Assembly: GCA_017744355.1 (NCBI GenBank)
Contig: JAGIBK010000003.1
Span: forward strand, 118,547-182,546
Direction: 5' to 3'
Length of the DNA: 64,000 nucleotides
Origin: a bacterium
GTDB lineage: Bacteria; Cyanobacteriota; Sericytochromatia; S15B-MN24; UBA4093
This document shows, one piece after another, positions 17,676 to 26,198 of this stretch (the stretch's first letter is position 1; each line of letters opens with the position of its first letter). The notes beneath the pieces were generated by a model. It did not search any database. It was not told the DNA's origin and worked only from the letters and a program-made list of their open reading frames with translations. Position numbers and translations under genes: made by a program.

Positions 17676-19334
17676 TCAGTACTTGAGCACGGGGCGAAAA
17701 CCGTAGGAGGTGTTGGCAGTGGTGCGATCGTTGGCCACGTAGACCCCCCACACGCCTGCGCTGCCGCCGTCCGCCCAGCGCCCGCCACGCGAGGCCGCGG
17801 AGGTCCAGCCGGTGGTCGTCCAGATGTAATCCCCCCCGAAGACAGGGCTGGCGCTCCCGCCGGTCGCTCCGGGCAGCCCGTAGCGGCGCAGGCGCGGATC
17901 CGTGCTCAGCTGGGTCACGAAGTTTTGTCCGGGGACTGCCACGGGCAAGGTCACGTCGTTGACAATGTAGTTGCCGCTGGTCTGCGCTGTGCCGATCGTG
18001 CCCGTCCACTCCCAGACGTTGCCGTTGAGGTCGTACACGCCCCCCGTCGTGCCGGTGTGGGTCGTCAGGTTCACGCCGGCCGCCCAGCCGGCTTTCGTTC
18101 CGCTCCCGGTCAGGGCGCGGCCCGCGACGTTCGGATCGGCGGTGAAGGTGATGGCCGCGTCGAGGTGGTCCTTGCGGGTGTTGTTGTTGCCGTAGACCGT
18201 GACGTTGTTGATCATCGACCAGACGGCGAGCGCCGTCCATTCGTCGTCGCGCATCAAGTGACAGTGCGCGTCGTAGGCAAGACACGCGTTGACCGCCCCG
18301 TCCCAGCTGACGTTCGTCCACGGCACCCGATCCGCCTGAACCTTGAGCGCCGTGGCCGTGCCCACCGCCGCGTTGGTCGCGTCGTTGCGCGACGCCTCGT
18401 ACTTGCCCGCGTAGAAGCCCCCGAAGGACTCGCGGGCCCAGTCGGTCCCCTCGATGCCGCTGCTCGGCTGCGTCTTGACCCACGTCCCCACGGGGCTCGC
18501 GGCGTTCGTCGCTCCGCAGTTCGCGGGCACGATGAGCTGGTAGGCCGTGAACACGGGGATCCAGACGAAGGTGCTCACCTGGCCGTTCTTGGTCACCTGG
18601 TAGTCGTGATGGGTGCTCTCGTCGCCGCTATCCCCCGGCGCGAGCAGGCCGGAAGCGAGGATGGGCCGATCCCCCAGGGGATCCAGGTCCTGGAGCAGCT
18701 GCGTGGTGACGCTCGCGACCCGTGCCAGCACCATGGCCACGGAGTTCCCCTGGAACGCCGAGACCGCATCGAAGGAGCTCCCGGCGACCGTCCCGAGGAT
18801 GTCGTCGAGGGACGTCGCGGGATCCTCGCGATCGATCAGCGCCACGGCCGTGGTGGTGGGATTGACGACGATGGTGCCGACGCCTCCCGCCCGGTTGGTG
18901 ATGCTCGCCCACCCAGAACCCGTCCACTTGAGCACCGTGAGCATCGAGAGATGGTTGGCCGTGGGCCCGCTCGTGCGCTTGAGGACCTGCAGGTAGTAGT
19001 GGCCGTTGAGGACCGGGCTGAAGGTCGTGTCCACGTCGATGGCGAAGGCACCCTGCGCGTTGGTGAGGCCGGTCGCCATGGTGCGGGCCGTGCCGGGGTC
19101 GATCACGGCGACGGTCGCGTAGGCCGCGAGATCGGCGCTCGCCGCCGTCACCTGGCGATCGCCCGACGGGAAGATCACCCGGCCTGCGATCGCGCGCGGC
19201 CCAGCCTGCTCGTTCGATACTCCGGGGGTCAGCGCTCCGCCGCTCGGCGGCAATCCGGGTGCCGCCACCTGGCAGGCCGTCAGCAGGGTCGCCGCCAGGG
19301 CGATCGCGACGTGATTCGAAGGCTTCATGCGCAT
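17676..19334 (-). CDS. Cassette 1 gene 4: lipoprotein with FGE/C-type-lectin-fold domain
   Basis: A 552-residue predicted surface lipoprotein (lipobox LLTAC, Cys21). Residues about 50-240 form the module shared with its paralogs: ATVAVIDPGTART, YYLQVLKR, LTVLKWTGSGWASITN, ending at DLDPLGD. A linker with HHDYQ and STFVWIPVFTAYQLI leads to an FGE-sulfatase/SUMF1-type domain with GGFYAGKYEAS, HLMRDDEWTALAVWSMINN, GGVYDLNGNVWEWTG and the final RGGRW...SYGFRPVL. It lacks the active-site cysteine pair of true formylglycine-generating enzymes, so a binding (C-type-lectin-like) role is more likely. ATG 19334 has GGAGG five bases upstream. It is the positional partner of 28158-29816 in cassette 2, with the same length. 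Confidence 0.82.
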   Translation of the reverse strand: MRMKPSNHVAIALAATLLTACQVAAPGLPPSGGALTPGVSNEQAGPRAIAGRVIFPSGDRQVTAASADLAAYATVAVIDPGTARTMATGLTNAQGAFAIDVDTTFSPVLNGHYYLQVLKRTSGPTANHLSMLTVLKWTGSGWASITNRAGGVGTIVVNPTTTAVALIDREDPATSLDDILGTVAGSSFDAVSAFQGNSVAMVLARVASVTTQLLQDLDPLGDRPILASGLLAPGDSGDESTHHDYQVTKNGQVSTFVWIPVFTAYQLIVPANCGATNAASPVGTWVKTQPSSGIEGTDWARESFGGFYAGKYEASRNDATNAAVGTATALKVQADRVPWTNVSWDGAVNACLAYDAHCHLMRDDEWTALAVWSMINNVTVYGNNNTRKDHLDAAITFTADPNVAGRALTGSGTKAGWAAGVNLTTHTGTTGGVYDLNGNVWEWTGTIGTAQTSGNYIVNDVTLPVAVPGQNFVTQLSTDPRLRRYGLPGATGGSASPVFGGDYIWTTTGWTSAASRGGRWADGGSAGVWGVYVANDRTTANTSYGFRPVLKY

Positions 19335-19349
19335 CAACACCTCCCCCGC

Positions 19350-20999
19350 TTACCGGAAGGACAGAACGGGGCGGAAGCCCAAATGGGCCTTGGTCACGGT
19401 CCGAGCATCGTCGATGTCGGTGCACCACACGCCCGCATCCCCCCCCTGGTACCAGGAGCCGCCCCGGTACATCTTGATCGAGGCCGCGGTCGCAAGCCAG
19501 TAGTAGTCGCCCCCAAACGCCGCGGTGATAGCACCGGTGGTCCCCGGCAGCCCGTAACGGCGCAGGCGCGAATCGGTGCTCAGGGCGGTGATGTAACCCA
19601 TGGCCGTCTTGAGGCCCGTGTCGACCCCATTGACCGCGAAGTTGCCCGACGTCTGGACGGCGCCGATCGTCTCATTCCACTCCCAGAGATTGCCGTTGAG
19701 GTCGTAGACGCCCGCCGTCGTACCGGTGTGCGTCGTGAAGTTCGTCGCCCCCGTCCAGCCGGCCTTGGTCCCCGTGCCCGTCAGGGCGCGTCCCGCCTGG
19801 TTCGGGTCCACGATGAAGGTCACGGCCGCGTCATTCTGATCCTTGCCCGCGTTGTTGTTGCCGTAGACCGTGAGGCCGTTGATCATCGACCAGACGGCAA
19901 GGGCCGTCCACTCCTCGTCCCGCATCAAGTGCGCATGGGCGTCGTAGGCAAGGCACGCTGCCGCCGCGGCGTCCCAGGTCACGCTCCCCCAGGGGACGCA
20001 CCTCACCTGCACCTTGAGGGTGGTGGCGGAGCCCACGGTCGCCCCCGCCCCGGTCCCCGCGGCACCCTGTACCGCATCGGCGCGGCTCGCCTCGTACTTG
20101 GCGACGTAGAAGCCCCCGAAGGTCTCGCGCGCCCAATGAACGTCCTCGGTACCGGTAGTAGGCTTGGTCTTGACCCAGACCCCGACGGGCGAGGCGGGAT
20201 AACCCGAGGTGGTCGGGTCGATGAGCTGATAGGCATTGAAGACGGGAATCCAGACGAAGGTGCTCGTCACCCCGCCCTTGGTCATCTGGTAATCGTGGTG
20301 CATCGTCACGTCCCCGGCGTCGTCCGGGGCCATGATGCCGCTCGCGGGGAGGCGATCGCCCAACGGGTCCACGTTTTGCTGGAGCTGCGCAATGATCGCC
20401 GCCACCCGAGTCGTGAGCTCGGGGACCGTATGGGTGGTGAAGGCCGCCGCCACGTCGAAGCTCGCCCCCGAAACCTTGCCGATCACGTCCGCGTAGGCCG
20501 TGGCCGCGTCCTCGCGGTCGATCAGGGCCACGGCCGTGGTCGTGGGGTTGAGGACGATGCTGCCGGCGCCGCCCACGGCGTTGGTGATGCTCGCCCAACC
20601 GGTGCTGGTCCACTTGAGGACCGTGAGCAAGGAGAGCTGGTTATCACCCGTGACCGCGCCGCCGATACGCTTGGTCACCTGCAGGTAGTAGTAGGAGTTG
20701 AGCGCAGGCGAGAAGGTCCCGCCCGGCGCGAGGGTGAAGGTACCCTGGGCGTTGGTGAGGCCGCTTGCGATCGCCCGATTCGTATCCGGCTCGAGCAGGG
20801 TGACGGTGGCGTAGCTCGTGACATCGGTCCCGGTCGCCGCCGTCATGCGCTCGGGGAAGAAGCCCTGGCCGCGGACGACGGTATCGAGCGCCCGAACCAC
20901 CGATTGAGTGTCAGGCCGCGTAGGCTCGACCACCTGGCAGGCGGCCAGCAGCGTCACCCCGAGCGCCAGCAGCGCTCGGCTCCAGTTTCGCTTCCGCAT
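19350..20999 (-). CDS. Cassette 1 gene 3: lipoprotein with FGE/C-type-lectin-fold domain
   Basis: A 549-residue lipoprotein (lipobox LLAAC). It has the shared N-terminal module with VVRGQGFFPER, SYATVTLLEPDTNRA, LTVLKWTSTGWASITN and VDPLGDR, then an FGE-type domain with GGFYVAKYEASRADA, HLMRDEEWTALAVWSMING, GVYDLNGNLWEWN and the tip RGGSWYQGGDAGVWC ... LGFRPVLSFR. One cysteine in the tip (GVWC) is shared with the cassette-2 counterpart at 29833-31506, which also shares the VVRG.G.FPER opening, so these two are positional orthologs. ATG 20999 follows GAGGTGAAG. No catalytic cysteine pair is seen; I infer a ligand-binding role. Confidence 0.82.
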   Translation of the reverse strand: MRKRNWSRALLALGVTLLAACQVVEPTRPDTQSVVRALDTVVRGQGFFPERMTAATGTDVTSYATVTLLEPDTNRAIASGLTNAQGTFTLAPGGTFSPALNSYYYLQVTKRIGGAVTGDNQLSLLTVLKWTSTGWASITNAVGGAGSIVLNPTTTAVALIDREDAATAYADVIGKVSGASFDVAAAFTTHTVPELTTRVAAIIAQLQQNVDPLGDRLPASGIMAPDDAGDVTMHHDYQMTKGGVTSTFVWIPVFNAYQLIDPTTSGYPASPVGVWVKTKPTTGTEDVHWARETFGGFYVAKYEASRADAVQGAAGTGAGATVGSATTLKVQVRCVPWGSVTWDAAAAACLAYDAHAHLMRDEEWTALAVWSMINGLTVYGNNNAGKDQNDAAVTFIVDPNQAGRALTGTGTKAGWTGATNFTTHTGTTAGVYDLNGNLWEWNETIGAVQTSGNFAVNGVDTGLKTAMGYITALSTDSRLRRYGLPGTTGAITAAFGGDYYWLATAASIKMYRGGSWYQGGDAGVWCTDIDDARTVTKAHLGFRPVLSFR

Positions 21000-21019
21000 C
21001 TTCACCTCGCCTTCCATCG

Positions 21020-22318
21020 CTACAAGCTCGCGCTCGCCGTCACCGAGACCGGCGCGAGGCGCAAACCGGCCGCCCAGGTGTTCAGGCCCGAGCCCACCGT
21101 GAAGGGACCCGGCTGGGGCACCGCCACCAGGTTCATCGCATCGACCGGCCCATCGATCCGCACCGTGCTCGCCCAGACCTGGTTGGCGGCATTCACCGCC
21201 GTCGCGCTCAGCGCCCAGCCATCCCCCGGCACCAGCCCCTTGAAGACGAGCGAGCCCGTCGCCCCGGGGCTTGTAATCGTCTTGGTCACCGCCGGCCCGC
21301 TCGAAGGCGTCAGGGTGACGCTCGCCGTCGCCGTGGAGCCGGGGATGCCCGAGAGCGAGAGCCGCACCGTCCCCAGGATGGGGTAGTCCGACACCGCGCT
21401 CGTCTTGGCGGCCACTTCGACTGTCACCGGCCCACGGGTCGCCCCATCGGGCACCGTCACCTGGATCGATCGGCGATCCGCGGCCACCGCGCTCACCGCG
21501 GCCGAGACCCCGTTGAAGCGGACCCGGTTCTTGGAAGGATCCGCGTCGAAGGTGATCCCCGAGAGGGTCACCGTGTCCGCCACGTCGGCCCCGAGACCGG
21601 GCAGGATCCCGATCCCGCCCACCGGCTTCAGGTAGAAGCCGCCCCCTGCGATCTTGTCGATGCTCGCCAGCGGATCCAGGTCCCCGCCGAGAGCCGCGCT
21701 CACCACCGCGTAAGCCGCCTGGTAGTCCGCGACCGAGAGGTTGGCCACCGGCGTGAAGGTGCTGGGGGTGACCCCGTCCGACACCCCTGACTGCAGCTTG
21801 CCCATCAGCGAGGCGAGCGCCACCGCGGCCCCTTGCCTGGTGTTGATCTGGGCGGCGGCGGCCACGGCGGTGGTCGCGAGGCTCAGGGTCACCCCGCCGC
21901 CGGTCAGGCTATCCCAGCCGCCCGCGTTCCAGCGCACCAGGGTCCTGACGCGGGCGGCGCTGCTGCCCGCGAGGTTCGAGTCGAGGCCCTTGACCGCCTC
22001 CAGGTAGTAGACGCTGCCGGCCTCGGGCCGAAAGCCGCCAGCGAGCTTCAAGACGAAGGAGCCCTGGGCGTCCGTGACGGTAGTCGCCACGGTCAAAGGG
22101 GTGGCCCCGGGCTGGATGAAGGAGACGGTCGCACCCTTGGCCACATCGTTGACCAGGTCGGCCTGCACCGACCGGAAGCGGTTCAAGACGCCCGCTTCGA
22201 GCCGTCCCATCAAGGGCGGCAGGGCCTCCGCCGTCACACCCGGGCGGGGGGCGGGGCTCACCAGGGCGCAACCCGAGAGGCCGAGGATCAGGGCGAGGCC
22301 GTACGGCGTATATTTCAT
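21020..22318 (-). CDS. Cassette 1 gene 2: IPT/TIG-domain lipoprotein
   Basis: A 432-residue lipoprotein (lipobox GLSGC). It opens with a version of the shared N-terminal module (GATVSFIQPGATPLTVATT, SVYYLEAVKG, VRTLVRWNAGGWDSLTG) that ends at GGDLDPLAS. It continues with an IPT/TIG-like beta-sandwich (VTLSGITFDADPSKNRVRF, then VTVPDGATRGPVTVEV) and a C-terminal beta-rich region ending NTWAAGLRLAPVSV. The ATG follows TAAGGAGG, in which TAA is also the stop of the upstream gene. The cassette-2 counterpart (31517-32815) has exactly the same length and is well over half identical by eye. It is probably a structural or stalk component. Confidence 0.8.
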   Translation of the reverse strand: MKYTPYGLALILGLSGCALVSPAPRPGVTAEALPPLMGRLEAGVLNRFRSVQADLVNDVAKGATVSFIQPGATPLTVATTVTDAQGSFVLKLAGGFRPEAGSVYYLEAVKGLDSNLAGSSAARVRTLVRWNAGGWDSLTGGGVTLSLATTAVAAAAQINTRQGAAVALASLMGKLQSGVSDGVTPSTFTPVANLSVADYQAAYAVVSAALGGDLDPLASIDKIAGGGFYLKPVGGIGILPGLGADVADTVTLSGITFDADPSKNRVRFNGVSAAVSAVAADRRSIQVTVPDGATRGPVTVEVAAKTSAVSDYPILGTVRLSLSGIPGSTATASVTLTPSSGPAVTKTITSPGATGSLVFKGLVPGDGWALSATAVNAANQVWASTVRIDGPVDAMNLVAVPQPGPFTVGSGLNTWAAGLRLAPVSVTASASL

Positions 22319-22328
22319 CGAGGCCTCC

Positions 22329-23564
22329 TTACTGCACGGTGACCGAGGTGGTCGCCGTCACGGTGCCGGATCGCACGGTGATGGTCGAGCGGCCCAGGGT
22401 GGTGGCGGTGAAGTTGCCGTCAGAGGTCATGGTGCCGCCCCCCTTGTCGCTCGCTTCCCAGGAGAGGTCGACACCGTTCAGGGTCTGACCCGCCGTGTCA
22501 TAGGCGATCGCGGTGTAGCGGCGCTCGGTCAGGTTCGCCATGGTGTCCGGCAAGGGGTCGATCTGGATCGACCCCACCAGCCTGAAGCTCGCACTCACCG
22601 GGCAGCCGTCGAGGGTGAGGGTGAAGGGCCGGGCCGCAGCCCCGGCGAGGGTCGCAGGAACCGCGACCTGGGCGACGCCGTCGCTCAGCACCGTGACCGT
22701 CGCGGGGACCCCGTCGAAGTCGGCCGATACGGCAGGGGCATAGGTCAGCTGCTGACCGGCCTGCAGCTTGACCCACCGCGAGAAGCCGCTACCCGTCAGG
22801 GTCACCAGGGCCTTGGGGCCGCCGCTCGTGACGGCATCGAGACGCGGGACGTTGAGCGGAATCGAGAGCGTCCTCAGCTGGTTGGGAAAGAGGCTCACGC
22901 CCTCGGCCCGACCCACAGCGAGGGCCCGGCCGCCCGCATCGCGCGCGACGGCTTCGACCGTGAGGTTGCCAAGTCGGGTCAGGTCGGACGTGGCCTGTGT
23001 CGCCAGCACCTGGCCCTGCTCATCCTTCACGCTCACCGTGACCCGGGAAGTCTGCCCAGGCGCCCCCTGGGTAGAAACCGACAAACGAGCCTTCTCTGCG
23101 ACCGTGACGCTGGCCGTGGCGCGCGCCTCGGCGCAGCGGGCGGTGATAACGGCCGTCCCAGAGCGTAGGGCCTGCACCCGGCCATCCGCGCCCACCGTGG
23201 CGATCCGCGTATCCGATGATTGCCAGGTGATGGGCAACGAGGGGCTGCTCGATTCGGCAGCGAACAAGAAAGAAGTTGGGTACAGCGGGGAGACGACATC
23301 CACCGGTGGCACGAAAAGGCTGTCGGTCGCCGATTTCAGCGAGAGGGTGATGGCCGGTGTCGGGGCCGGCGTCGGTGAGGCGCCGCCCTCGGTTCCGACC
23401 GAGCCGCCGACCTCACCGCCGGGGGTAGGGGTGGGCTGCGGGACGCCCGTCACCGGGGGCCCCTCCTCGTCGCCAGGGGCGCAGGCCGTCACTGCCAGCA
23501 GGCAACAGAGGGATAAAAGCAGGCGTTCCCAGGCTCGGCTCTGCCGATTCGATCGGATTCGCAC
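22329..23564 (-). CDS. Cassette 1 gene 1: BIG2/IPT-domain lipoprotein
   Basis: A 411-residue lipoprotein (lipobox AVTAC followed by APGDEEGPPVTGVPQP). A Gly/Pro/Thr linker leads to a bacterial Ig-like (BIG2) domain with VQALRSGTAVITARC, a middle region with an IPT-like motif (VTLTGSGFSRWVKLQ), and a C-terminal Ig-like repeat (LSWEASDKGGGTM ... STITVRSGTVTATTSVTVQ). I place the start at GTG 23564: the cassette-2 copy has GTG CGA at the same place with an AGAGG Shine-Dalgarno 11 bases upstream in both. A TTG one codon earlier is the alternative. First gene of the cassette and probably a surface stalk. Confidence 0.8.
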   Translation of the reverse strand: MRIRSNRQSRAWERLLLSLCCLLAVTACAPGDEEGPPVTGVPQPTPTPGGEVGGSVGTEGGASPTPAPTPAITLSLKSATDSLFVPPVDVVSPLYPTSFLFAAESSSPSLPITWQSSDTRIATVGADGRVQALRSGTAVITARCAEARATASVTVAEKARLSVSTQGAPGQTSRVTVSVKDEQGQVLATQATSDLTRLGNLTVEAVARDAGGRALAVGRAEGVSLFPNQLRTLSIPLNVPRLDAVTSGGPKALVTLTGSGFSRWVKLQAGQQLTYAPAVSADFDGVPATVTVLSDGVAQVAVPATLAGAAARPFTLTLDGCPVSASFRLVGSIQIDPLPDTMANLTERRYTAIAYDTAGQTLNGVDLSWEASDKGGGTMTSDGNFTATTLGRSTITVRSGTVTATTSVTVQ

Positions 23565-23623
23565 CAATATTCCCGCCTCTGTTCATCAACGCCGCTCGCA
23601 TCGAGCAGACAACCGTAGAGAAC

Positions 23624-23633
23624 AGAATACCCA
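23624..23633 (-). promoter_or_regulatory. Conserved cassette upstream element (possible -10 region)
   Basis: On the minus strand this reads TGGGTATTCT. The same element with one change (TGGGTATGCT) lies at the matching distance, about 60 bases, before the GTG of cassette 2, although most of the sequence between differs. TATTCT matches the -10 consensus at four of six positions. No -35 is evident. Confidence 0.4.
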
Positions 23634-23756
23634 ACCAAGGCTTAGGAATAGCTGAAGATTTACGTTCTGATTGAGTTAGCGACCAAGCTGAGCAAGGGGA
23701 GTGCGTCTCCTGGTCGAGCGCAAAGGCGCCCTAATCGAGAAGCTTTTCGACCGCGA

Positions 23757-24281
23757 CTACCACCACTTGCCAGGGTTGATCATCCCGGGGCTCGTGACGA
23801 AGCGCTGGAACTCGTTGAAGTCCACGCTGCCGTTGTCGTTGGTGTCCATCAGGGAGATGATCGCCTTGTAGCCCCACTTGCTCACGTCCGCCGCGCTGAG
23901 CAGGCCGTCGTTGTTCACGTCCATCAGGGTGTAGAGCAGGCGGGAAACCGCGTCCATGTTGCCGGCCATCCGGTTCATGAACTCATCGTAAGTGACCACG
24001 TCGTCCATGTTCACGTCGATGGTCTGCCACATCACGAGGAAAAGCGGGCTCTTCTTGGCGAGTTCGGCGCGCGTCAGGACGCCATTCTTGTCGGTGTCGA
24101 GAGACTGGAACTCACGCTTGACGACGTTCGCGATCGCCGAGCGCACCAGGTTGATGTCCTGGGCCTTCACCGCGCGGCTCTCATCCTGGGCGGTCGCCGA
24201 GGGCAGCGAGGCGGGCCGGGAGCAGCCGGCGAGGAGCACGAGGAGAGCCAAGCCTAAGACGGTGCGGGCGCGGTGGAACAT
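23757..24281 (-). CDS. EF-hand lipoprotein
   Basis: A 174-residue lipoprotein (lipobox LLAGC) with four EF-hand calcium-binding loops: DTDKNGVLTRAE, DVNMDDVVTYDE, DVNNDGLLSAAD and DTNDNGSVDFNE. All four have Asp at position 1 and an acidic residue at position 12; the second lacks the usual Gly at position 6. It probably acts as a calcium sensor or buffer on the periplasmic or outer face of the envelope. It lies on the same strand just upstream of cassette 1, with a 192-base gap, and is preceded by an AT-rich stretch (24305-24350) that is a likely promoter region. The partner protein is unknown. Confidence 0.88.
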   Translation of the reverse strand: MFHRARTVLGLALLVLLAGCSRPASLPSATAQDESRAVKAQDINLVRSAIANVVKREFQSLDTDKNGVLTRAELAKKSPLFLVMWQTIDVNMDDVVTYDEFMNRMAGNMDAVSRLLYTLMDVNNDGLLSAADVSKWGYKAIISLMDTNDNGSVDFNEFQRFVTSPGMINPGKWW

Positions 24282-24378
24282 CGACGCTTCTCCTGGTCAC
24301 GACACAGCAGTTAATCGTTATTTAATTTACTACAAATGCCGTATTAAAGAAGCCACGTCCATGAATCAGGACGCCCCA

Positions 24379-25410
24379 CTAGGGAGCAGCGTCGCTCTCT
24401 TCCTCCCACTCGAAGCCGGCGCCGACCGTCGTGCGGAACTCGCCGGGGGCCGAGCCCGCCCGGACGTAAAGGGCCGAGGCGTCCGGATGACGCGCAAGCA
24501 GCGCCTCGCCGCGCTCCTCGCCCAGCACGTAGAGGCAGGTCGAGAGGGCGTCGGCCTCCTCGGCCGTCCGTGCGCGCACGGTGACGCTGACCATCCCTTT
24601 GACCGGCGCGCCCGAGGTCGGATCGACGATGTGGCCGTAGCGCACCCCGTCCTTCCAGAAGCCACGCTCGTTATCGCCCGAGGTCGAGATCCCCCCGCTC
24701 GAAAGCGGCACCACCCCGAGCATGTCCCCTTCGCTGCGCGGGTGCTTGATACCGAAGAACCAGGACTGGCCCGCCGGGGGCAGGCCCCAGACGCCCTGGT
24801 TGCCGCCCGCATCCACCCGGGCCGCCACGGCGCCGTGGCGCTGCATGACCGCAAGGGCCCGATCGACGGCGTAGCCCTTCGCGATCGCCCCCAAGTCGAG
24901 TTCCACGCCCGCTTGCGAGAAGCGGACGCCCTTCGCCGGATCGAGCCGGACCTTCCGGTAGCCCACCTTGGCGCGGGCCTCGGCGATACGCGCGGCGGGC
25001 GGCACCTGGTAATCCAGGTACTTGAAGCCCCAGGCGCGGACCAAGGGCCCGACCGTCGGATCGAAGGCGCCGCCCGTCTCTTCGGCGTAAGCGAGCGCGC
25101 GCCGCAAGAGGCCCATGGTCTCGGGGCTGACCGTCACCCAGCGCTTGGCGGCCTCACGGTTGACGCGCGAGAGCTCGCTCTCCGGGCGGTAGGTGCTGAG
25201 GCTCTCGTCCAGGCGCTTCACCTCGGCGAAGGCCTGTGCGATCGCCTCTTCGGCCTTAGGGCCGCGGGCCTCAACCGTCCAGAGGGTGCCCATGGAATAG
25301 CGGACCTGCGTGAGAACGCCGCCCTCCTCGGCCGCCGACGGCGGACAGGGGGCGGCGAAGAGCGCGAATGCCACGAGGGTCCAGGCGGCCCGAACGCGAC
25401 CGTGCATCAT
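24379..25410 (-). CDS. apbE: FAD:protein FMN transferase ApbE
   Basis: A 343-residue periplasmic flavin transferase that attaches FMN from FAD to a Thr in target proteins. A signal peptide ends near residue 28. Family blocks: YSMGTLWTVEA, LDESLSTYRPESELSRVN, GGAFDPTVGPLVRAWGF, ELDLGAIAKGYAVDRA, VDAGGNQGVWG, and GGISTSGDNERGF followed by HIVDPTSGAPV. The ATG at 25410 overlaps the TGA of the upstream gene (ATGATG over TGA), so translation is coupled. It is the last gene of an operon whose second gene (26199-26765) carries the TGAT target motif. Confidence 0.93.
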   Translation of the reverse strand: MMHGRVRAAWTLVAFALFAAPCPPSAAEEGGVLTQVRYSMGTLWTVEARGPKAEEAIAQAFAEVKRLDESLSTYRPESELSRVNREAAKRWVTVSPETMGLLRRALAYAEETGGAFDPTVGPLVRAWGFKYLDYQVPPAARIAEARAKVGYRKVRLDPAKGVRFSQAGVELDLGAIAKGYAVDRALAVMQRHGAVAARVDAGGNQGVWGLPPAGQSWFFGIKHPRSEGDMLGVVPLSSGGISTSGDNERGFWKDGVRYGHIVDPTSGAPVKGMVSVTVRARTAEEADALSTCLYVLGEERGEALLARHPDASALYVRAGSAPGEFRTTVGAGFEWEEESDAAP

Positions 25411-26189
25411 GGCGAGACGAGGGGCTCGGGAGCCTTCTCGCGGGCGGCGGCTGCGCGAGCCGCGCGCATGCGGGACAGGCGCACGCGGATGACCCGCCCG
25501 AAGTAAAGGAAGTAGCCACTCAGCACCAGCACGATCAAGGCGACCGAGACCGCGTCGGTGATCGGCACCCCGTAGGTGCCCCAGAAGCGGCCGTCGTGCA
25601 GGTCGTACATGAGCTGCGCGAGTTGCTTGCCGTCCTCCGCCTTGGGGGCGGCGGGCTTGGCCAGGTGGCGCCACTCGCCGCCGGACGCCGCCTGGAGGTA
25701 GAGACCCTCGGTGGTGGCGATCAGGACGCGGCCCGCCCCGTCCAGCGAAAGCCCCGTCACCTGGGTGCCCTCGGGCGGATAGAAAGGAAGGGTCATTTCT
25801 TCCCAGATGTCGCCGTGGTCCTCGGAGCGGAACACCCCGATGGAGCGCAGCGAAAGGTAAACGACCCCCGGCCGATGGGGGTCGAAGAGAATGGTCCCCG
25901 CCTGCTCGGCGGGAACGGGCAGGACGGCCTCCTCCCAGGTCTGACCAGCGTCGAGCGAGCGGAACACGCCGTCGTTGGTGCCGACCAGGACACGCCGCGA
26001 ATCCGTCGGATCCACGGCGGTCGAGAGCACGTACTTCTGGAAGGGGGACTGCGCCGCGGCGCCGCCCTGAGGAGGGCGACGCCAGGCGTCCTGGTGGTTG
26101 AGGCCGATTGCCGTACCGGCGGCGATGAGGATCATCACCCCGGCCACGAGGCCGAGCCAGCGGTGCAGCGTCAGCATGGTCTTGGTCAT
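25407..26189 (-). CDS. PepSY-type membrane protein with an inserted beta-propeller-like domain
   Basis: A 260-residue inner-membrane protein. The N-terminal segment HRWLGLVAGVMILIAAGTAI and the C-terminal LHDGRFWG ... VALIVLVLSGYFLYFGR are typical of PepSY-associated TM proteins, which occur in ferric reductases and flavin electron-transfer systems. Between them, residues about 50-185, where a PepSY domain would be expected, lie BNR/sortilin-like repeats (VLVGTNDGVFRSLDAGQTWEE, GVFRSEDHGDIWEEM, VLIATTEGLYLQ) of the kind found in beta-propellers. The tail is basic and cytoplasmic. It sits between the FMN-binding protein and ApbE, so I infer that it anchors or wires the flavoprotein. The insertion is too short for a full propeller. 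Confidence 0.75.
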   Translation of the reverse strand: MTKTMLTLHRWLGLVAGVMILIAAGTAIGLNHQDAWRRPPQGGAAAQSPFQKYVLSTAVDPTDSRRVLVGTNDGVFRSLDAGQTWEEAVLPVPAEQAGTILFDPHRPGVVYLSLRSIGVFRSEDHGDIWEEMTLPFYPPEGTQVTGLSLDGAGRVLIATTEGLYLQAASGGEWRHLAKPAAPKAEDGKQLAQLMYDLHDGRFWGTYGVPITDAVSVALIVLVLSGYFLYFGRVIRVRLSRMRAARAAAAREKAPEPLVSP

Positions 26190-26198
26190 GTCTCGATC

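Noticed and set aside
13168..21386. Very long plus-strand open frames (1129 and 1605 codons) opposite the dehydrogenase and cassette genes
   Set aside because: They are antisense to well-supported genes, have Arg/Gly/His/Asp-rich compositions without family motifs, and arise from high GC content.
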